A stretch of 35,152 nt of DNA from Pseudomonas sp. (lineage in GTDB: Bacteria > Pseudomonadota > Gammaproteobacteria > Pseudomonadales > Pseudomonadaceae), in NCBI RefSeq assembly GCF_030696055.1, contig NZ_JAUYNP010000158.1, positions 1-35,152 on the forward strand, read 5' to 3'. How positions within the stretch are numbered: position 1 is the first letter of the stretch; each line of letters begins with the position of its first letter. Below the pieces are notes generated by a model. It ran no database searches. It was not told the DNA's origin and was given only the letters and a program-made list of their open reading frames with translations. Shown piece by piece: positions 20,968 to 32,635 of the stretch. Made by a program: the position numbers and the translations under genes.

Positions 20968-23238
20968 CTAGGCCATTTCCGCAGTGGTTTCGTACTCGAA
21001 GCTCGGCTCGCCATTGTCGATATCGATATGCACCACGCCGCCATGCTCGGACAATTCGCCAAACAGAATCTCTTCCGCCAGCGGACGCTTGATCTTGTCC
21101 TGAATCAAGCGCGCCATCGGCCGAGCCCCCATCTGCACGTCGTAGCCCTTTTCCGCCAGCCAGCTGCGCGCCGCATCACTGACCTCAAGCATGACGCGCT
21201 TGTCCTCAAGTTGCGCCTGCAACTCGGTGAGGAACTTGTCGACGATGCTTTTGATCACTTCGTGACTCAGGCGACCAAACTGGATGATGGTGTCCAGGCG
21301 GTTGCGGAACTCCGGCGAGAAGCTCTTCTTGATCACTTCCATGGCATCGGATGAGTGGTCCTGATGAGTGAAGCCGATAGAGGCCCGCGCAGCAGTTTCC
21401 GCACCGGCGTTGGTGGTCATGATCACAATCACATTGCGGAAGTCCGCCTTGCGCCCGTTGTTATCGGTCAGGGCACCGTGGTCCATCACCTGCAACAGCA
21501 GGTTGAAGACTTCCGGATGGGCCTTCTCGATTTCATCGAGCAGCAACACGCAATGCGGCGTCTTGGTGATGGCTTCAGTCAGCAGACCGCCCTGATCGAA
21601 ACCGACATAGCCTGGAGGCGCCCCGATCAAGCGCGAGACGGTATGGCGCTCCATATATTCGGACATGTCGAAGCGCACCAATTCCACGCCCAGCGCTTTG
21701 GCCAACTGCCGCGCCGCCTCGGTTTTGCCCACCCCGGTGGGGCCGGCAAACAGGAAGGAGCCCACCGGCTTGTCGGGTGCCTTGAGGCCGGCCCGCGACA
21801 ACTTGATGGCAGTCGACAGCGAGTCGATCGCCGCATCCTGACCAAATATCGTGAGCTTCAGGTCGCGCTCGAGGTTGCGCAGCAGCTCTTTATCCGAACT
21901 GCTGACATGCTTAGGCGGAATTCGGGCGATTTTCGCCACTATGTCCTCGACCTGAGCCACATCGATACGAGCCAAGCGTTTTTCCACCGGCTGCAGACGC
22001 TGGTAGGCACCCGCCTCATCGATTACATCGATGGCCTTGTCCGGCATATGCCTGTCGTTGATATAGCGCGAGGCCAACTCGGCCGCCGCGCGCAGCGCCT
22101 CATCGCTGTACTCGATGCTGTGATGCTGTTCAAAGCGCCCCTTCAGGCCGCGCAGGATGCCAATGGTGTCCTCGATCGAGGGTTCCACCACATCGACTTT
22201 CTGGAAGCGCCGCGCCAAGGCGCGATCCTTCTCGAAAATGCCGCGAAACTCCTGGAAGGTGGTAGAGCCGATGCAACGAATCTCACCCGACGACAGCATC
22301 GGCTTGAGCAAGTTGGAGGCATCCATCACCCCGCCGGAAGCGGCACCGGCGCCGATAATGGTGTGAATTTCGTCAATAAACAGAATGGCATGAGGCCGCC
22401 TGCGCAGCTCGTTGAGCAACGCCTTGAGGCGTTTCTCGAAGTCGCCGCGGTACTTGGTACCCGCCAGCAGTGCCCCCAGATCCAGCGAATAGACCACGCT
22501 AGTGGCCAGCAGATCCGGCACCTGATTATCCACAATGCGCTTGGCCAGGCCTTCGGCAATAGCGGTCTTACCGACGCCGGCCTCGCCGACCAACAACGGA
22601 TTGTTCTTGCGCCGCCGTGCGAGAATCTGCGCGACCCGTTCGACTTCCAACTCACGACCTACCAGTGGGTCGATACGCCCCTGACGAGCCAGGTCGTTGA
22701 GGTTACTGGCATAGGCATCCAGCGGATTGCTGGAACTGGAGGACTCACCGCCCTCGTCATCCTGCATTTCCTGCTCGGTTTCCGAGTGGCCACCATGCCC
22801 CGGCACCTTGGAGATGCCGTGAGCAATGAAGTTGACCACGTCGATGCGCGCGACACTCTGCTGCTTGAGCAGAAATACGGCCTGGCTTTCCTGCTCACTG
22901 AATATGGCCACCAGCACGTTGGCGCCAGTGACTTCGCGCTTGCCAGAGCTTTGCACGTGGAATACCGCACGCTGCAGTACCCGCTGAAAACCCAAGGTTG
23001 GCTGAGTTTCGCGCTCTTCATCGTGCTGTGGAATCAATGGCGTGGTTGAGTCGATAAACTCCTGCAGATCGTGCCGCAGCTTATCGAGGTTGGCACCGCA
23101 GGCGCGCAATACGCTAGCAGCAGCCTCATTATCCAGTAGCGCCAGCAGGAGGTGCTCAACCGTCATAAATTCATGACGCTTGGTGCGAGCCTCCTTGAAG
23201 GCCAGATTGAGGGTGACTTCGAGCTCTCGATTTAACAT
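20968..23238 (-). CDS. clpA: ClpA, ATPase/unfoldase subunit of the ClpAP protease
   Basis: 756 aa class I Clp ATPase. The N-domain (1-~140) docks ClpS; an acidic/Ser-rich linker follows (about 155-170). D1 has Walker [13 protein letters not shown] (~217) and Walker [11 protein letters not shown]2 has [12 protein letters not shown] (~498) and [11 protein letters not shown]. The ClpP-docking tripeptide is IGF in the [11 protein letters not shown] loop (E. coli has IGL). GAGGTG precedes the ATG. Co-transcribed with clpS (29-nt gap), whose product directs it to N-degron substrates; Aat and Bpt are encoded just across the terminator. Confidence 0.98.
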   Translation of the reverse strand: MLNRELEVTLNLAFKEARTKRHEFMTVEHLLLALLDNEAAASVLRACGANLDKLRHDLQEFIDSTTPLIPQHDEERETQPTLGFQRVLQRAVFHVQSSGKREVTGANVLVAIFSEQESQAVFLLKQQSVARIDVVNFIAHGISKVPGHGGHSETEQEMQDDEGGESSSSSNPLDAYASNLNDLARQGRIDPLVGRELEVERVAQILARRRKNNPLLVGEAGVGKTAIAEGLAKRIVDNQVPDLLATSVVYSLDLGALLAGTKYRGDFEKRLKALLNELRRRPHAILFIDEIHTIIGAGAASGGVMDASNLLKPMLSSGEIRCIGSTTFQEFRGIFEKDRALARRFQKVDVVEPSIEDTIGILRGLKGRFEQHHSIEYSDEALRAAAELASRYINDRHMPDKAIDVIDEAGAYQRLQPVEKRLARIDVAQVEDIVAKIARIPPKHVSSSDKELLRNLERDLKLTIFGQDAAIDSLSTAIKLSRAGLKAPDKPVGSFLFAGPTGVGKTEAARQLAKALGVELVRFDMSEYMERHTVSRLIGAPPGYVGFDQGGLLTEAITKTPHCVLLLDEIEKAHPEVFNLLLQVMDHGALTDNNGRKADFRNVIVIMTTNAGAETAARASIGFTHQDHSSDAMEVIKKSFSPEFRNRLDTIIQFGRLSHEVIKSIVDKFLTELQAQLEDKRVMLEVSDAARSWLAEKGYDVQMGARPMARLIQDKIKRPLAEEILFGELSEHGGVVHIDIDNGEPSFEYETTAEMA

Positions 23239-23267
23239 GGCTTCACCTCATGCCCAAGCGGCCGGCG

Positions 23268-23630
23268 TTAACCGTCCTTCTCTATTTCACAGAGTAGCGG
23301 ATGCTGGCTCTCTCTCGCATATTGATTCACCTGCATAGCCTTGGTTTCAGCAATATCGCGGGTAAACACTCCACACACTGCCCGCCCCTCTGTATGGACG
23401 GCCAGCATGATCTTGGTCGCCAGCTCTCGATTCAGATTGAAAAACACCTCGAGCACCTCGACCACAAAATCCATGGGCGTGTAGTCATCATTAAATAAGA
23501 CCACCTTATACATAGGAGGCGCCTGCAGTGCCGGCTTGGATTCCTGAACGGCTAGACCGAAGGAATCGTCCTCATGCTCTGCGGGGCGATCCTGATTAAA
23601 TGTTAGTCGAATCTGGCTACTTGCATGCAT
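23268..23630 (-). CDS. clpS: ClpS, N-degron adaptor of ClpAP
   Basis: 120 aa. ClpS binds substrates with N-terminal Leu, Phe, Tyr or Trp and delivers them to ClpA. After a flexible N-terminal tail (1-~38) the core shows [20 protein letters not shown], with Asn47/Asp48 that bind the alpha-amino group, Met53 at the gate, and His79 (LAVHTEG), equivalent to Asn34/Asp35/Met40/His66 of E. coli. The start follows the family ([11 protein letters not shown]); no good Shine-Dalgarno is seen. Divergent from cspD. Confidence 0.97.
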   Translation of the reverse strand: MHASSQIRLTFNQDRPAEHEDDSFGLAVQESKPALQAPPMYKVVLFNDDYTPMDFVVEVLEVFFNLNRELATKIMLAVHTEGRAVCGVFTRDIAETKAMQVNQYARESQHPLLCEIEKDG

Positions 23631-23710
23631 GGTGAATAGGGTTCGTTGGTGGGCGAATAGGAGATGCTAGACAGAGTTTGAACGGCTTCTCAGCCAGTTG
23701 CAGCATTGCC

Positions 23711-23738
23711 TTGACTATCGACAAAACAGTGTTACAAA
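23711..23738 (+). promoter_or_regulatory. candidate cspD promoter and structured leader
   Basis: TTGACT (23711-23716), 16 nt, TACAAA (23733-23738). The leader would be about 110 nt and contains short inverted repeats (AGGGG-TT-CCCCT 23764-23775, GGCC-TCG-GGCC, and ACTCC...GGAGT 23819-23834), the last just upstream of the AGAGG ribosome-binding site. Confidence 0.5.
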
Positions 23739-23855
23739 CAATAAATACCCTGTCATGGGTGTAAGGGGTTCCCCTCACTGGCCTCGGGCCGGGAATGAGT
23801 GGAACTGAAGTGGATGATACTCCAGTGATGGAGTCCTTTGCAGAGGGATATCAGC

Positions 23856-24119
23856 ATGGTTAGCGGTAAGGTCAAGTGGTTCAACAACGCCAAAGGCTAC
23901 GGATTTATTCTGGCCGACGGTCGAGATGAGGACCTGTTCGCCCACTACTCGGCGATCCAGATGGACGGCTATAAAACGCTGAAAGCCGGTCAGCCAGTAA
24001 GCTTCGATATTATTCAAGGTCCTAAAGGACTCCACGCCGTGAATATCTGCGCGGTTAGCGCCACCAGCGACACCCCGACTGCGAGCAAGCAGCCACAAGG
24101 CACGACGGTTGAAGTCTGA
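23856..24119 (+). CDS. cspD: CspD-type cold-shock-domain protein
   Basis: 87 aa from the ATG at 23856 (AGAGG about 9 nt upstream). The cold-shock domain covers residues 1-67, with RNP1 KGYGFI (14-19) and an RNP2-like LFAHYS (28-33), followed by a ~20-residue low-complexity Ser/Thr/Gln tail. In E. coli CspD is induced in stationary phase, inhibits replication and is next to clpS-clpA, exactly as here. The upstream in-frame TTG at 23838 overlaps the Shine-Dalgarno and is rejected. Confidence 0.93.
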   Translation: MVSGKVKWFNNAKGYGFILADGRDEDLFAHYSAIQMDGYKTLKAGQPVSFDIIQGPKGLHAVNICAVSATSDTPTASKQPQGTTVEV

Positions 24120-24143
24120 CTATCCGGGCAATTAATCGCCCAC

Positions 24144-24178
24144 AAAAAAGGCCGGTCAATTGACCGGCCTTTCTTTTA
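24144..24178. terminator. bidirectional terminator between cspD and icd
   Basis: A perfect palindrome AAGGCCGGTC/GACCGGCCTT centred at 24159-24160, with six As on the left (24144-24149) and TTTCTTTT on the right. Serves convergent cspD (+) and icd (-). Confidence 0.93.
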
Positions 24179-24190
24179 GCGCTGCTCAGC

Positions 24191-25447
24191 TCACATGTGA
24201 GAGATCAGAGCATCGCCAAACGCCGAGCAAGACAGCAGCTTGGCGCCGTCCATCAGACGCTCGAAGTCATAGGTCACTGTCTTGGCCGAGATTGCGCCGT
24301 TGGTGCCTTTGATAATCAAGTCAGCCGCTTCGGTCCAACCCATGTGGCGCAGCATCATTTCCGCGGAGAGGATCAGCGAACCTGGGTTCACTTGGTCCTT
24401 GCCGGCGTACTTAGGCGCGGTGCCGTGGGTGGCTTCGAACATGGCAACGGTGTCGGACAGGTTGGCGCCCGGAGCGATACCGATACCACCCACCTCGGCC
24501 GCCAGGGCGTCGGACAGGTAGTCACCGTTGAGGTTCAGGGTGGCGATCACATCGTATTCGGCCGGACGCAGCAGGATTTGCTGCAGCATGGCGTCGGCGA
24601 TGGCGTCTTTAACGATGACGTTCTTGCCGGTTTTCGGGTTCTTGAACTGCATCCAAGGACCGCCATCGAGCAGGGTGGCGCCGAACTCTTCAGCGGCAAT
24701 CTCGTAGGCCCACTCTTTGAAGGCACCTTCGGTGAACTTCATGATGTTGCCTTTGTGCACTATGGTCAGCGAGTCGCGGTCGTTATCGACGACGTACTGC
24801 AGTGCCTTGCGCGCCAGGCGCTTGGTGCCTTCTTTGGATACCGGCTTGACGCCGATACCGCAATCCTGGTCGAAACGGATCTTGGTGACACCCATTTCTT
24901 CTTTGAGGAACTTGATGACCTTGTTGGCTTCAGGCGAACCGGCTTTCCACTCGATACCGGCATAAATATCTTCGGAATTCTCACGGAAGATAGTCATGTC
25001 GACGTCGCCCGGCTTCTTCACCGGGCTCGGCACGCCTTCGAACCAACGCACCGGGCGCAGGCAGACGTACAGGTCCAGTTGCTGGCGCAGGGCTACGTTG
25101 AGGGAGCGAATGCCACCACCGACCGGAGTGGTCAGCGGGCCTTTGATGGAAACGACGTAGTCTTTGACCGCGTCCAGAGTTTCCTGAGGCAACCAGGTGT
25201 CCTGGTCATAAACCTGAGTAGCTTTTTCGCCAGCGTAAACTTCCATCCAGGAGATCTTGCGCTCGCCGCCGTAGGCTTTCTTAACAGCAGCATCAACGAC
25301 CTTGATCATGACCGGACTGATATCGACACCGATACCGTCACCTTCAATAAAAGGGATGATCGGGTTATTCGGTACGTTCAGGGATGTATCGGCATTAACG
25401 GTGATTTTGTCACCGGTTGCTGGCACCTGGATCTTTTGGTATCCCAT
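24191..25447 (-). CDS. icd: isocitrate dehydrogenase (NADP+), homodimeric
   Basis: 418 aa from the ATG at 25447 (CGGAG upstream); an in-frame ATG at 25564 would add 39 unsupported residues. ICD converts isocitrate to 2-oxoglutarate in the TCA cycle and competes with AceA for isocitrate. Key elements: the regulatory serine Ser115 in [13 protein letters not shown] (E. coli Ser113, the AceK phosphorylation site), [12 protein letters not shown], the metal-binding [16 protein letters not shown], and the NADP-specific HGTAPKYAG. The upstream region has two 15-bp TGTAGT-type palindromes. In P. aeruginosa a second enzyme gene, idh, lies next to icd; it is absent here. Confidence 0.98.
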   Translation of the reverse strand: MGYQKIQVPATGDKITVNADTSLNVPNNPIIPFIEGDGIGVDISPVMIKVVDAAVKKAYGGERKISWMEVYAGEKATQVYDQDTWLPQETLDAVKDYVVSIKGPLTTPVGGGIRSLNVALRQQLDLYVCLRPVRWFEGVPSPVKKPGDVDMTIFRENSEDIYAGIEWKAGSPEANKVIKFLKEEMGVTKIRFDQDCGIGVKPVSKEGTKRLARKALQYVVDNDRDSLTIVHKGNIMKFTEGAFKEWAYEIAAEEFGATLLDGGPWMQFKNPKTGKNVIVKDAIADAMLQQILLRPAEYDVIATLNLNGDYLSDALAAEVGGIGIAPGANLSDTVAMFEATHGTAPKYAGKDQVNPGSLILSAEMMLRHMGWTEAADLIIKGTNGAISAKTVTYDFERLMDGAKLLSCSAFGDALISHM

Positions 25448-25540
25448 GCTGGACTCCGTTGCTTTCGTGGTCTGACATTCAGCCGCGCAGATGGCACGCT
25501 GAATAGATCTTTTTTGGGTATCGGAAAGGCGACCTATTTT

Positions 25541-25555
25541 TGTAGTTTTTCTACA
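25541..25555. promoter_or_regulatory. icd operator candidate 1 (TGTAGT-N3-TCTACA)
   Basis: 15-bp pseudo-palindrome with one mismatch to TGTAGT-N3-ACTACA, located 94 bases upstream of the icd start and between the candidate -35 and -10 of icd. Half-sites are as I recall for RccR; binding is inferred. Confidence 0.5.
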
Positions 25556-25634
25556 GAAAGTCACGCACTTTATCGACTGGAAGCAATGCTTACCCGCACT
25601 CTTGCCCGCATCTAGACAGTCACCGAGGACATCT

Positions 25635-25649
25635 TGTAGTCAAACTACA
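25635..25649. promoter_or_regulatory. icd operator candidate 2 (TGTAGT-CAA-ACTACA)
   Basis: Perfect 15-bp palindrome, extended to 8-bp arms (CTTGTAGT/ACTACAAG, 25633-25651). Its centre is 94 bp from that of candidate 1, close to nine helical turns, which would place both on the same DNA face. Confidence 0.6.
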
Positions 25650-25771
25650 AGCACGCTACAAAGCGCTCCAAGTAAGCCGATTTCATCCTAGCAGCTCAAT
25701 GATTAATTGCCCCGACTATCACCACAAGCTAAGACTGCGGTCATGCTTTGGCGCCTATTTAAGGATCCCCC

Positions 25772-26212
25772 ATGCGTTTTACTCCCCATGTAACAGTCGC
25801 CACCGTAATCGAAGACCAGGGCCGGTTTCTCCTGGTCGAGGAAATGGCCGATGGCCGCGCCGTATTTAATCAGCCTGCCGGCCACTTGGAAGCCGACGAA
25901 AGTCTGATACAGGCTGCCGTGCGCGAAACGCTCGAGGAAACCGGTTGGGATGTCGAGCTGACAGGAGTCACCGGCATCTACCTGTATACCGCGCCCAGCA
26001 ATGGCATCACCTACCAGCGCGTGTGCTTTGCCGCCAAGGCCCTACAGCAACGCCCCGCGCATCCGCTGGATGAGGGCATCATCGGCCCGCGCTGGCTAAC
26101 CCGCGAGGAATTGGCCGCCCAACCGCAGCGCTGGCGCAGCGAGCTGGTACTGCGTTGCATCGATGACTATTTAAGTGGCATGAGCGCGCCCCTGAGCCTG
26201 ATCCGCGATTAA
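25772..26212 (+). CDS. nudJ: NudJ-like Nudix hydrolase
   Basis: 146 aa. The Nudix box GHLEADE-x7-RETLEETGW (from Gly37) is complete, with the metal-binding REx2EE core. The first part (RFTPHVTVATVIEDQGRFLLVEE) and FNQPAGHLE are typical of NudJ (YmfB), a phosphatase acting on thiamine pyrophosphate/HMP-PP and nucleoside triphosphates in E. coli. The order nudJ-mnmA-hflD-purB is the same as in E. coli, which supports the assignment; substrate is inferred. AAGGAT lies 8 nt before the ATG. Confidence 0.9.
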   Translation: MRFTPHVTVATVIEDQGRFLLVEEMADGRAVFNQPAGHLEADESLIQAAVRETLEETGWDVELTGVTGIYLYTAPSNGITYQRVCFAAKALQQRPAHPLDEGIIGPRWLTREELAAQPQRWRSELVLRCIDDYLSGMSAPLSLIRD

Positions 26213-26239
26213 CAGCCAGCGGCATCGGCCTGTTAGAAT
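26209..26239 (+). promoter_or_regulatory. candidate mnmA promoter overlapping the nudJ stop
   Basis: TTAACA (26209-26214), 19 nt, and TAGAAT (26234-26239) preceded by TGT, an extended -10. A start near 26246 leaves a ~27-nt leader to the ATG at 26273 but only ~12 nt to the alternative GTG at 26258, favouring the ATG. Confidence 0.5.
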
Positions 26240-26272
26240 CGCGTTCTCTTCACACCTGTGCCCAGTATCCTC

Positions 26273-27391
26273 ATGCAAGAACCAACTGCTAAGCGCGTCA
26301 TAGTCGGCATGTCCGGCGGCGTCGACTCCTCCGTTTCCGCCCTGCTGTTGCTCGAACAGGGTTATCGGGTCGAAGGCCTGTTTATGAAGAACTGGGACGA
26401 AGACGACGGCACCGAATACTGCACCGCCATGGACGATCTGGCCGACGCCCAGGCCGTGTGCGACAAAATCGGCATCAAGCTGCACACCGCCAACTTCGCC
26501 GCCGAGTACTGGGACAACGTGTTCGAGCACTTCCTGGCCGAGTACAAGGCCGGTCGCACGCCAAACCCGGACATCCTGTGCAACCGCGAGATCAAGTTCA
26601 AAGCCTTCCTCGACTACGCCCTGATGCTCGGCGCCGACCTGATTGCCACTGGCCACTATGTGCGCCGCCGTGATAGCGACGGCCGTACCGAACTGCTCAA
26701 GGGTCTGGACCCGAACAAGGACCAGAGCTACTTCCTGCATGCGGTCGGCGGCGAGCAGATCGCCAAGACCCTGTTCCCGGTTGGCGAGCTGGAAAAACCG
26801 GCGGTCCGCGCCATCGCCGAGAAATACGACCTGGCCACCGCCAAGAAGAAAGACTCCACCGGTATCTGCTTTATCGGCGAGCGGCGCTTCAGCGATTTCC
26901 TCAAGCAGTACCTCCCGGCTCAACCCGGCGATATCGAAACCACCGAGGGCGAAGTCATCGGCCGCCACCACGGCTTGATGTACCACACCATCGGCCAGCG
27001 CCAGGGCCTGGGCATCGGCGGCTTGAAAGATGCCAGCGACGAGCCTTGGTACGTGCTGCAAAAAGACCTGGAGCGCAACGTGCTGGTGGTCGGCCAAGGC
27101 AATGAACACCCCTGGTTGTTTTCCCGTGCCCTGCTTGCCTCGGAAATTTACTGGGTCAACCCCGTCGACCTGAGCGGCCCACGCCAGCTGGCCGCCAAGG
27201 TCCGTTACCGCCAAGGCGATCAAGCCTGCACCCTGGAGCAGACCGCCAGTGGCTACCGCGCGACCTTCGCCATGCCGCAACGCGCGGTGACTCCGGGTCA
27301 GTCGGTGGTGTTCTATGACGGCGAGGTGTGCCTCGGCGGCGGCGTGATCGAAACCGCCGAACCTTGGAGCAGCAAGGACCCGCGCCCATGA
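26273..27391 (+). CDS. mnmA: MnmA, tRNA-specific 2-thiouridylase
   Basis: 372 aa from the ATG at 26273 (a GTG at 26258 would add five residues). MnmA activates U34 of tRNA-Lys/Glu/Gln with ATP and inserts sulfur delivered by TusE. PP-loop SGGVDSS (14-20), Asp100 and nucleophilic Cys103 ([12 protein letters not shown]), and the persulfide-carrying Cys199 ([11 protein letters not shown]) are all present at the E. coli positions within one residue. The stop overlaps hflD by 4 nt. With tusBCDE at 7.7-9.1 kb, most of the thiolation route is in this window. Confidence 0.98.
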   Translation: MQEPTAKRVIVGMSGGVDSSVSALLLLEQGYRVEGLFMKNWDEDDGTEYCTAMDDLADAQAVCDKIGIKLHTANFAAEYWDNVFEHFLAEYKAGRTPNPDILCNREIKFKAFLDYALMLGADLIATGHYVRRRDSDGRTELLKGLDPNKDQSYFLHAVGGEQIAKTLFPVGELEKPAVRAIAEKYDLATAKKKDSTGICFIGERRFSDFLKQYLPAQPGDIETTEGEVIGRHHGLMYHTIGQRQGLGIGGLKDASDEPWYVLQKDLERNVLVVGQGNEHPWLFSRALLASEIYWVNPVDLSGPRQLAAKVRYRQGDQACTLEQTASGYRATFAMPQRAVTPGQSVVFYDGEVCLGGGVIETAEPWSSKDPRP

Positions 27392-28008
27392 GCCCGATTC
27401 AAGAGCAACTGGTCGCCCTGGGCGCGGTCTTCGAAGCGGCGGTGCTGGTCGACAAACTGGCCCGCACCGGCCAAGTGGCCGAGCCTGCCGTGGCCTGCAT
27501 GATTAACAGCCTGCTGGTACGCGACCCACAAAACACCCTCGAGGTGTACGGCGGCAACGACCTCAACCTGCGCGACGGCTACCGCGGCCTGGTCAGCGCC
27601 CTGGAGCGCGACCCGACCAGCCTGCAGCGCGACCCGCTGCGTTATACCTTGGCGCTGCTGTCCCTGGAGCGCCAGCTGAACAAACGCGACGACATGCTGC
27701 AAGTGATGGGCAGCCGCCTCGACCAGGTCCAACAGCAGGTCGAGCACTTCGGCCCCACCCATGACAACGTCATCGCCAATTGCGGCAGCCTGTATCAGGA
27801 CACCATCAGCACCTTCCGTCAGCGTATCCAGGTACAAGGCGACGCACGCCATCTGCAGCAAGCCAACAATGCCGCGAAGATTCGCGCCCTGCTGCTCGCC
27901 GGTATCCGCTCGGCACGTTTGTGGCGACAACTGGGCGGCCATCGCTGGCAGCTGGTGTTCAGCCGCAGCAAGCTGCTCAAGGAACTCTACCCGCTGCTGC
28001 GTGGCTGA
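27388..28008 (+). CDS. hflD: HflD (YcfC) family protein
   Basis: 206 aa, largely alpha-helical, peripheral membrane protein family. Starts [18 protein letters not shown] and shows the conserved [16 protein letters not shown] and [15 protein letters not shown] stretches. In E. coli HflD binds phage lambda CII and affects lysogeny; its housekeeping role is not settled. ATGA overlap with mnmA means translational coupling. The nearby in-frame upstream start at 27328 is inside mnmA and rejected. Confidence 0.92.
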   Translation: MSPIQEQLVALGAVFEAAVLVDKLARTGQVAEPAVACMINSLLVRDPQNTLEVYGGNDLNLRDGYRGLVSALERDPTSLQRDPLRYTLALLSLERQLNKRDDMLQVMGSRLDQVQQQVEHFGPTHDNVIANCGSLYQDTISTFRQRIQVQGDARHLQQANNAAKIRALLLAGIRSARLWRQLGGHRWQLVFSRSKLLKELYPLLRG

Positions 28009-28011
28009 CCA

Positions 28012-30323
<2,312 letters not shown>

Positions 30324-30341
30324 GCGGCAATAGCCCTCTGA

Positions 30342-30370
30342 CGCCCGGCTATGCCGGGCGTTTTCTTTTT
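30342..30370 (+). terminator. intrinsic terminator of purB
   Basis: CGCCCGGC (30342-30349)-TAT-GCCGGGCG (30353-30360) followed by TTTTCTTTTT. Ends the purB transcript before roxA. Confidence 0.93.
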
Positions 30371-30400
30371 CAGGCTTTTATTTATTTCAAGGGCTTACCC

Positions 30401-31567
30401 ATGAATCCTGATATTCCACTGCAACTGCTGGGCGGCCTTACCGCGCGCGAGTTCCTGCGTGACTACTGGCAGAAGAAACCCCTGCTGGTGCGCCAGGCCA
30501 TTCCCGGCTTCGAGAGCCCGATCTCGCCGGACGAACTGGCCGGCCTGGCCCTGGAAGAAGAAATCGAGTCGCGCCTGGTCATCGAGCAGGGCGAACGCCC
30601 CTGGGAGCTGCGCCGCGGCCCGTTCGCCGAGGACGCCTTCGCGGCACTGCCGGAGCGCGACTGGACCCTGCTGGTGCAGGCCGTCGACCAGTTCGTGCCG
30701 GAAGTGGCCGAGCTGCTGGAACAGTTCAAGTTCCTGCCCAAGTGGCGCATCGACGACGTGATGATCAGCTTCGCCGCACCTGGCGGCGGGGTGGGTCCGC
30801 ACTTCGATAATTACGACGTGTTTCTGCTGCAGGGCTTCGGCAAGCGCCGCTGGCAAATCGGCCAGATGTGCAACTCCGACAGCCCGCTGCTGGAGCATGC
30901 GGATCTGAAGATCCTGGCTGAATTCGCTCAAACTGAAGAATGGGTTCTGGAGCCCGGCGACATGCTCTATCTGCCGCCGCTCCTGGCCCACTGTGGTACC
31001 GCTGAGGATGAATGTATGACTTACTCCGTAGGCTTCCGGGCGCCAAGCGCCGCCGAAGTCCTGACCCATTTCACCGACTTCCTGGGCCAATTCCTGCCCG
31101 ACGAGGAGCGCTACAGCGACGCCGGCGCACAGCCGACCGACGACCCCACGCAGATCCAGCGCGACGCCCTGGAGCGCCTGAAAGCCCTGCTCAACGAACA
31201 TATGAGCGATGAACGCCTGCTGATGACCTGGTTCGGCCAGTTTATGACCGAGCCGCGCTACCCCGAGCTGATCGCCGGCATCGAGATCGACGAAGACATG
31301 TTCCTCGGCAGCCTGGAAGACGGTGCCGTGCTGATCCGCAACCCCAGCGCGCGCCTGGCCTGGTCGGAAGTCGGCGCAGACCTGGTGCTGTTCGCCAGCG
31401 GCCAGAGCCGTTTGCTCTCGGCCAGCCTGCGCGAGCTGCTGAAGCTGATCTGCGCCGCCGACGCCCTGCATATCGACAACCTCGGCCCGTGGCTCGCCGC
31501 TGACGAAGGGCGTAACCTGTTGGTGGAACTGGTCAAACAAGGCAGCTTGGAGTTTGCTGATGAGTGA
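30401..31567 (+). CDS. roxA: RoxA (YcfD)-type ribosomal protein arginine hydroxylase
   Basis: 388 aa JmjC/cupin 2-oxoglutarate- and Fe(II)-dependent oxygenase. E. coli YcfD hydroxylates Arg81 of ribosomal protein L16. The metal triad is His134 and Asp136 (GPHFDNYDVFLLQ) plus His197 (PPLLAHCGTAED), and the C-terminal half (from ~225) is the dimerisation/winged-helix part, as in YcfD. AAGGGC precedes the ATG. First gene of a four-gene unit; the 3' end overlaps the GNAT gene by 8 nt. Confidence 0.93.
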   Translation: MNPDIPLQLLGGLTAREFLRDYWQKKPLLVRQAIPGFESPISPDELAGLALEEEIESRLVIEQGERPWELRRGPFAEDAFAALPERDWTLLVQAVDQFVPEVAELLEQFKFLPKWRIDDVMISFAAPGGGVGPHFDNYDVFLLQGFGKRRWQIGQMCNSDSPLLEHADLKILAEFAQTEEWVLEPGDMLYLPPLLAHCGTAEDECMTYSVGFRAPSAAEVLTHFTDFLGQFLPDEERYSDAGAQPTDDPTQIQRDALERLKALLNEHMSDERLLMTWFGQFMTEPRYPELIAGIEIDEDMFLGSLEDGAVLIRNPSARLAWSEVGADLVLFASGQSRLLSASLRELLKLICAADALHIDNLGPWLAADEGRNLLVELVKQGSLEFADE

Positions 31568-31985
31568 GATTCACGTCCGCCTGGCCGATTGGCAGAAGGA
31601 CAACGCCGATCTGCGACGCATTCGCGAAACCGTGTTTATCGCCGAGCAAGCGGTGCCGCCTGAGCTCGAATGGGACGCGGAAGATACCGACGCCGTGCAC
31701 TTTCTCGCCTGTGAAGGTGATTACTCCATAGGCACCGCGCGCTTGCTGCCCGACGGTCATATCGGCCGCGTCTCGGTGCTCAAGGACTGGCGCGGCCTCA
31801 ACGTGGGGGTGGCACTGATCAAGGCGGTGATTGCCGAAGCGGAAAAGCGCGGACTGACGCAACAAATGCTCAGCGCTCAGGTGCATGCCAGCGCTTTCTA
31901 TGAAAAGCTCGGCTTTGCCATCGTCAGCGGTGAATACCTGGACGCCGGCATCCCCCATGTGGATATGGTGCGTCATAGCGCCTAG
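31560..31985 (+). CDS. GNAT-family N-acetyltransferase
   Basis: 141 aa from the ATG at 31560 (GGAG 7 nt upstream, inside roxA). The acetyl-CoA-binding motif A is RVSVLKDWRGLNVGVALI (R-G-L-N-V-G replacing Q/R-x-x-G-x-G/A), and the C-terminal ASAFYEKLGFAIV is a typical GNAT motif B region. Similar to the ElaA/YjcF-like group that often has ...FIAEQAVPPELEWD. Substrate unknown. Translational coupling to roxA makes a ribosome-linked role possible, but this is speculation. Confidence 0.88.
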   Translation: MSEIHVRLADWQKDNADLRRIRETVFIAEQAVPPELEWDAEDTDAVHFLACEGDYSIGTARLLPDGHIGRVSVLKDWRGLNVGVALIKAVIAEAEKRGLTQQMLSAQVHASAFYEKLGFAIVSGEYLDAGIPHVDMVRHSA

Positions 31986-31993
31986 AGGCTGAC

Positions 31994-32635
31994 ATGCACG
32001 ACGACAACGCCCCGCCCGACCCGATCGAGAGCCTTGAGCCCATAGAGCTTCCCGCCATCGAGTTTGAGTCGCCGGGGCGTTTTACCGTGCATAACCCAGC
32101 CAGTTTGCCAAGCGACGGCCCGCGCGCCGAACCGGCACCCTTTATTCTCGGTACGCATCAGACACTGGAGCGTTTCAGTCAGCCCGATGAAGCCCGCGCC
32201 CATGCCCTCGCCCTGCTGCAACAAGCCCAGCACAGCCTGTGCATCTACAGCCATGACCTGGAACCCTGGCTGTATCACCACAGCAGCGTGCAGGAAGCCT
32301 GTACACGCTTTCTCCTGGCCAGCCCGAGAAACCAACTGCGCATCCTGCTCAGGGACGCCAGCCGGGCGGTAAAGGAAGGTCACCGCCTGCTCAGCCTCTC
32401 CCGCCGCCTGCCCTCCAACCTGCATATCCGCAAATTGCACCCGGACTACCCCAGCGAAGAACTGGCGTTTCTGCTTGCCGATGACCAGGGCCTGCTGTTG
32501 CTCCCTGAACTCGGCCAGTTCGCCGGTTATGCGCTGTATCAGGACCCCGCCCGCACCCGCCTGCGCCGCACCCAGTTCGACCAGGCCTGGGACACCAGCA
32601 TCACCGACGCCGACCTACGGAGTTTTCTGTTATGA
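31994..32635 (+). CDS. conserved protein of unknown function, PLD-like domain possible
   Basis: 213 aa, no signal peptide. The first ~60 residues are acidic/Pro-rich; the rest (LALLQQAQHSLCIYSHDLEP..., LRILLRDASRAV...GHRLLSLSRRL, ...FLLADDQGLLLLPE) alternates strands and helices in the style of phospholipase-D-like domains, but the catalytic HxK(x4)D motif is absent. I recall an uncharacterised homologue at the same place in P. aeruginosa. GAGG precedes the ATG, 8 nt after the GNAT gene; the stop overlaps the next gene by 4 nt. Confidence 0.8.
   Translation: MHDDNAPPDPIESLEPIELPAIEFESPGRFTVHNPASLPSDGPRAEPAPFILGTHQTLERFSQPDEARAHALALLQQAQHSLCIYSHDLEPWLYHHSSVQEACTRFLLASPRNQLRILLRDASRAVKEGHRLLSLSRRLPSNLHIRKLHPDYPSEELAFLLADDQGLLLLPELGQFAGYALYQDPARTRLRRTQFDQAWDTSITDADLRSFLL

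Larger units (their letters stand above)
25448..25771. other. icd-nudJ divergent regulatory region (324 nt)
   Basis: No coding sequence seen. It holds two 15-bp palindromes with TGTAGT/ACTACA half-sites (25541-25555 and 25635-25649), a further GCTACA half-site (25655-25660), and a tentative icd promoter on the minus strand: GTGACT (25559-25564), 17 nt, AAAAAT (25536-25541). The first palindrome falls between these two hexamers. On the plus strand TTAAGGATCC before 25772 provides the nudJ ribosome-binding site. Confidence 0.6.

Noticed and set aside
25448..25564. 39-residue N-terminal extension of Icd
   Set aside because: No family support, it would run through operator candidate 1, and CGGAG supports the ATG at 25447.
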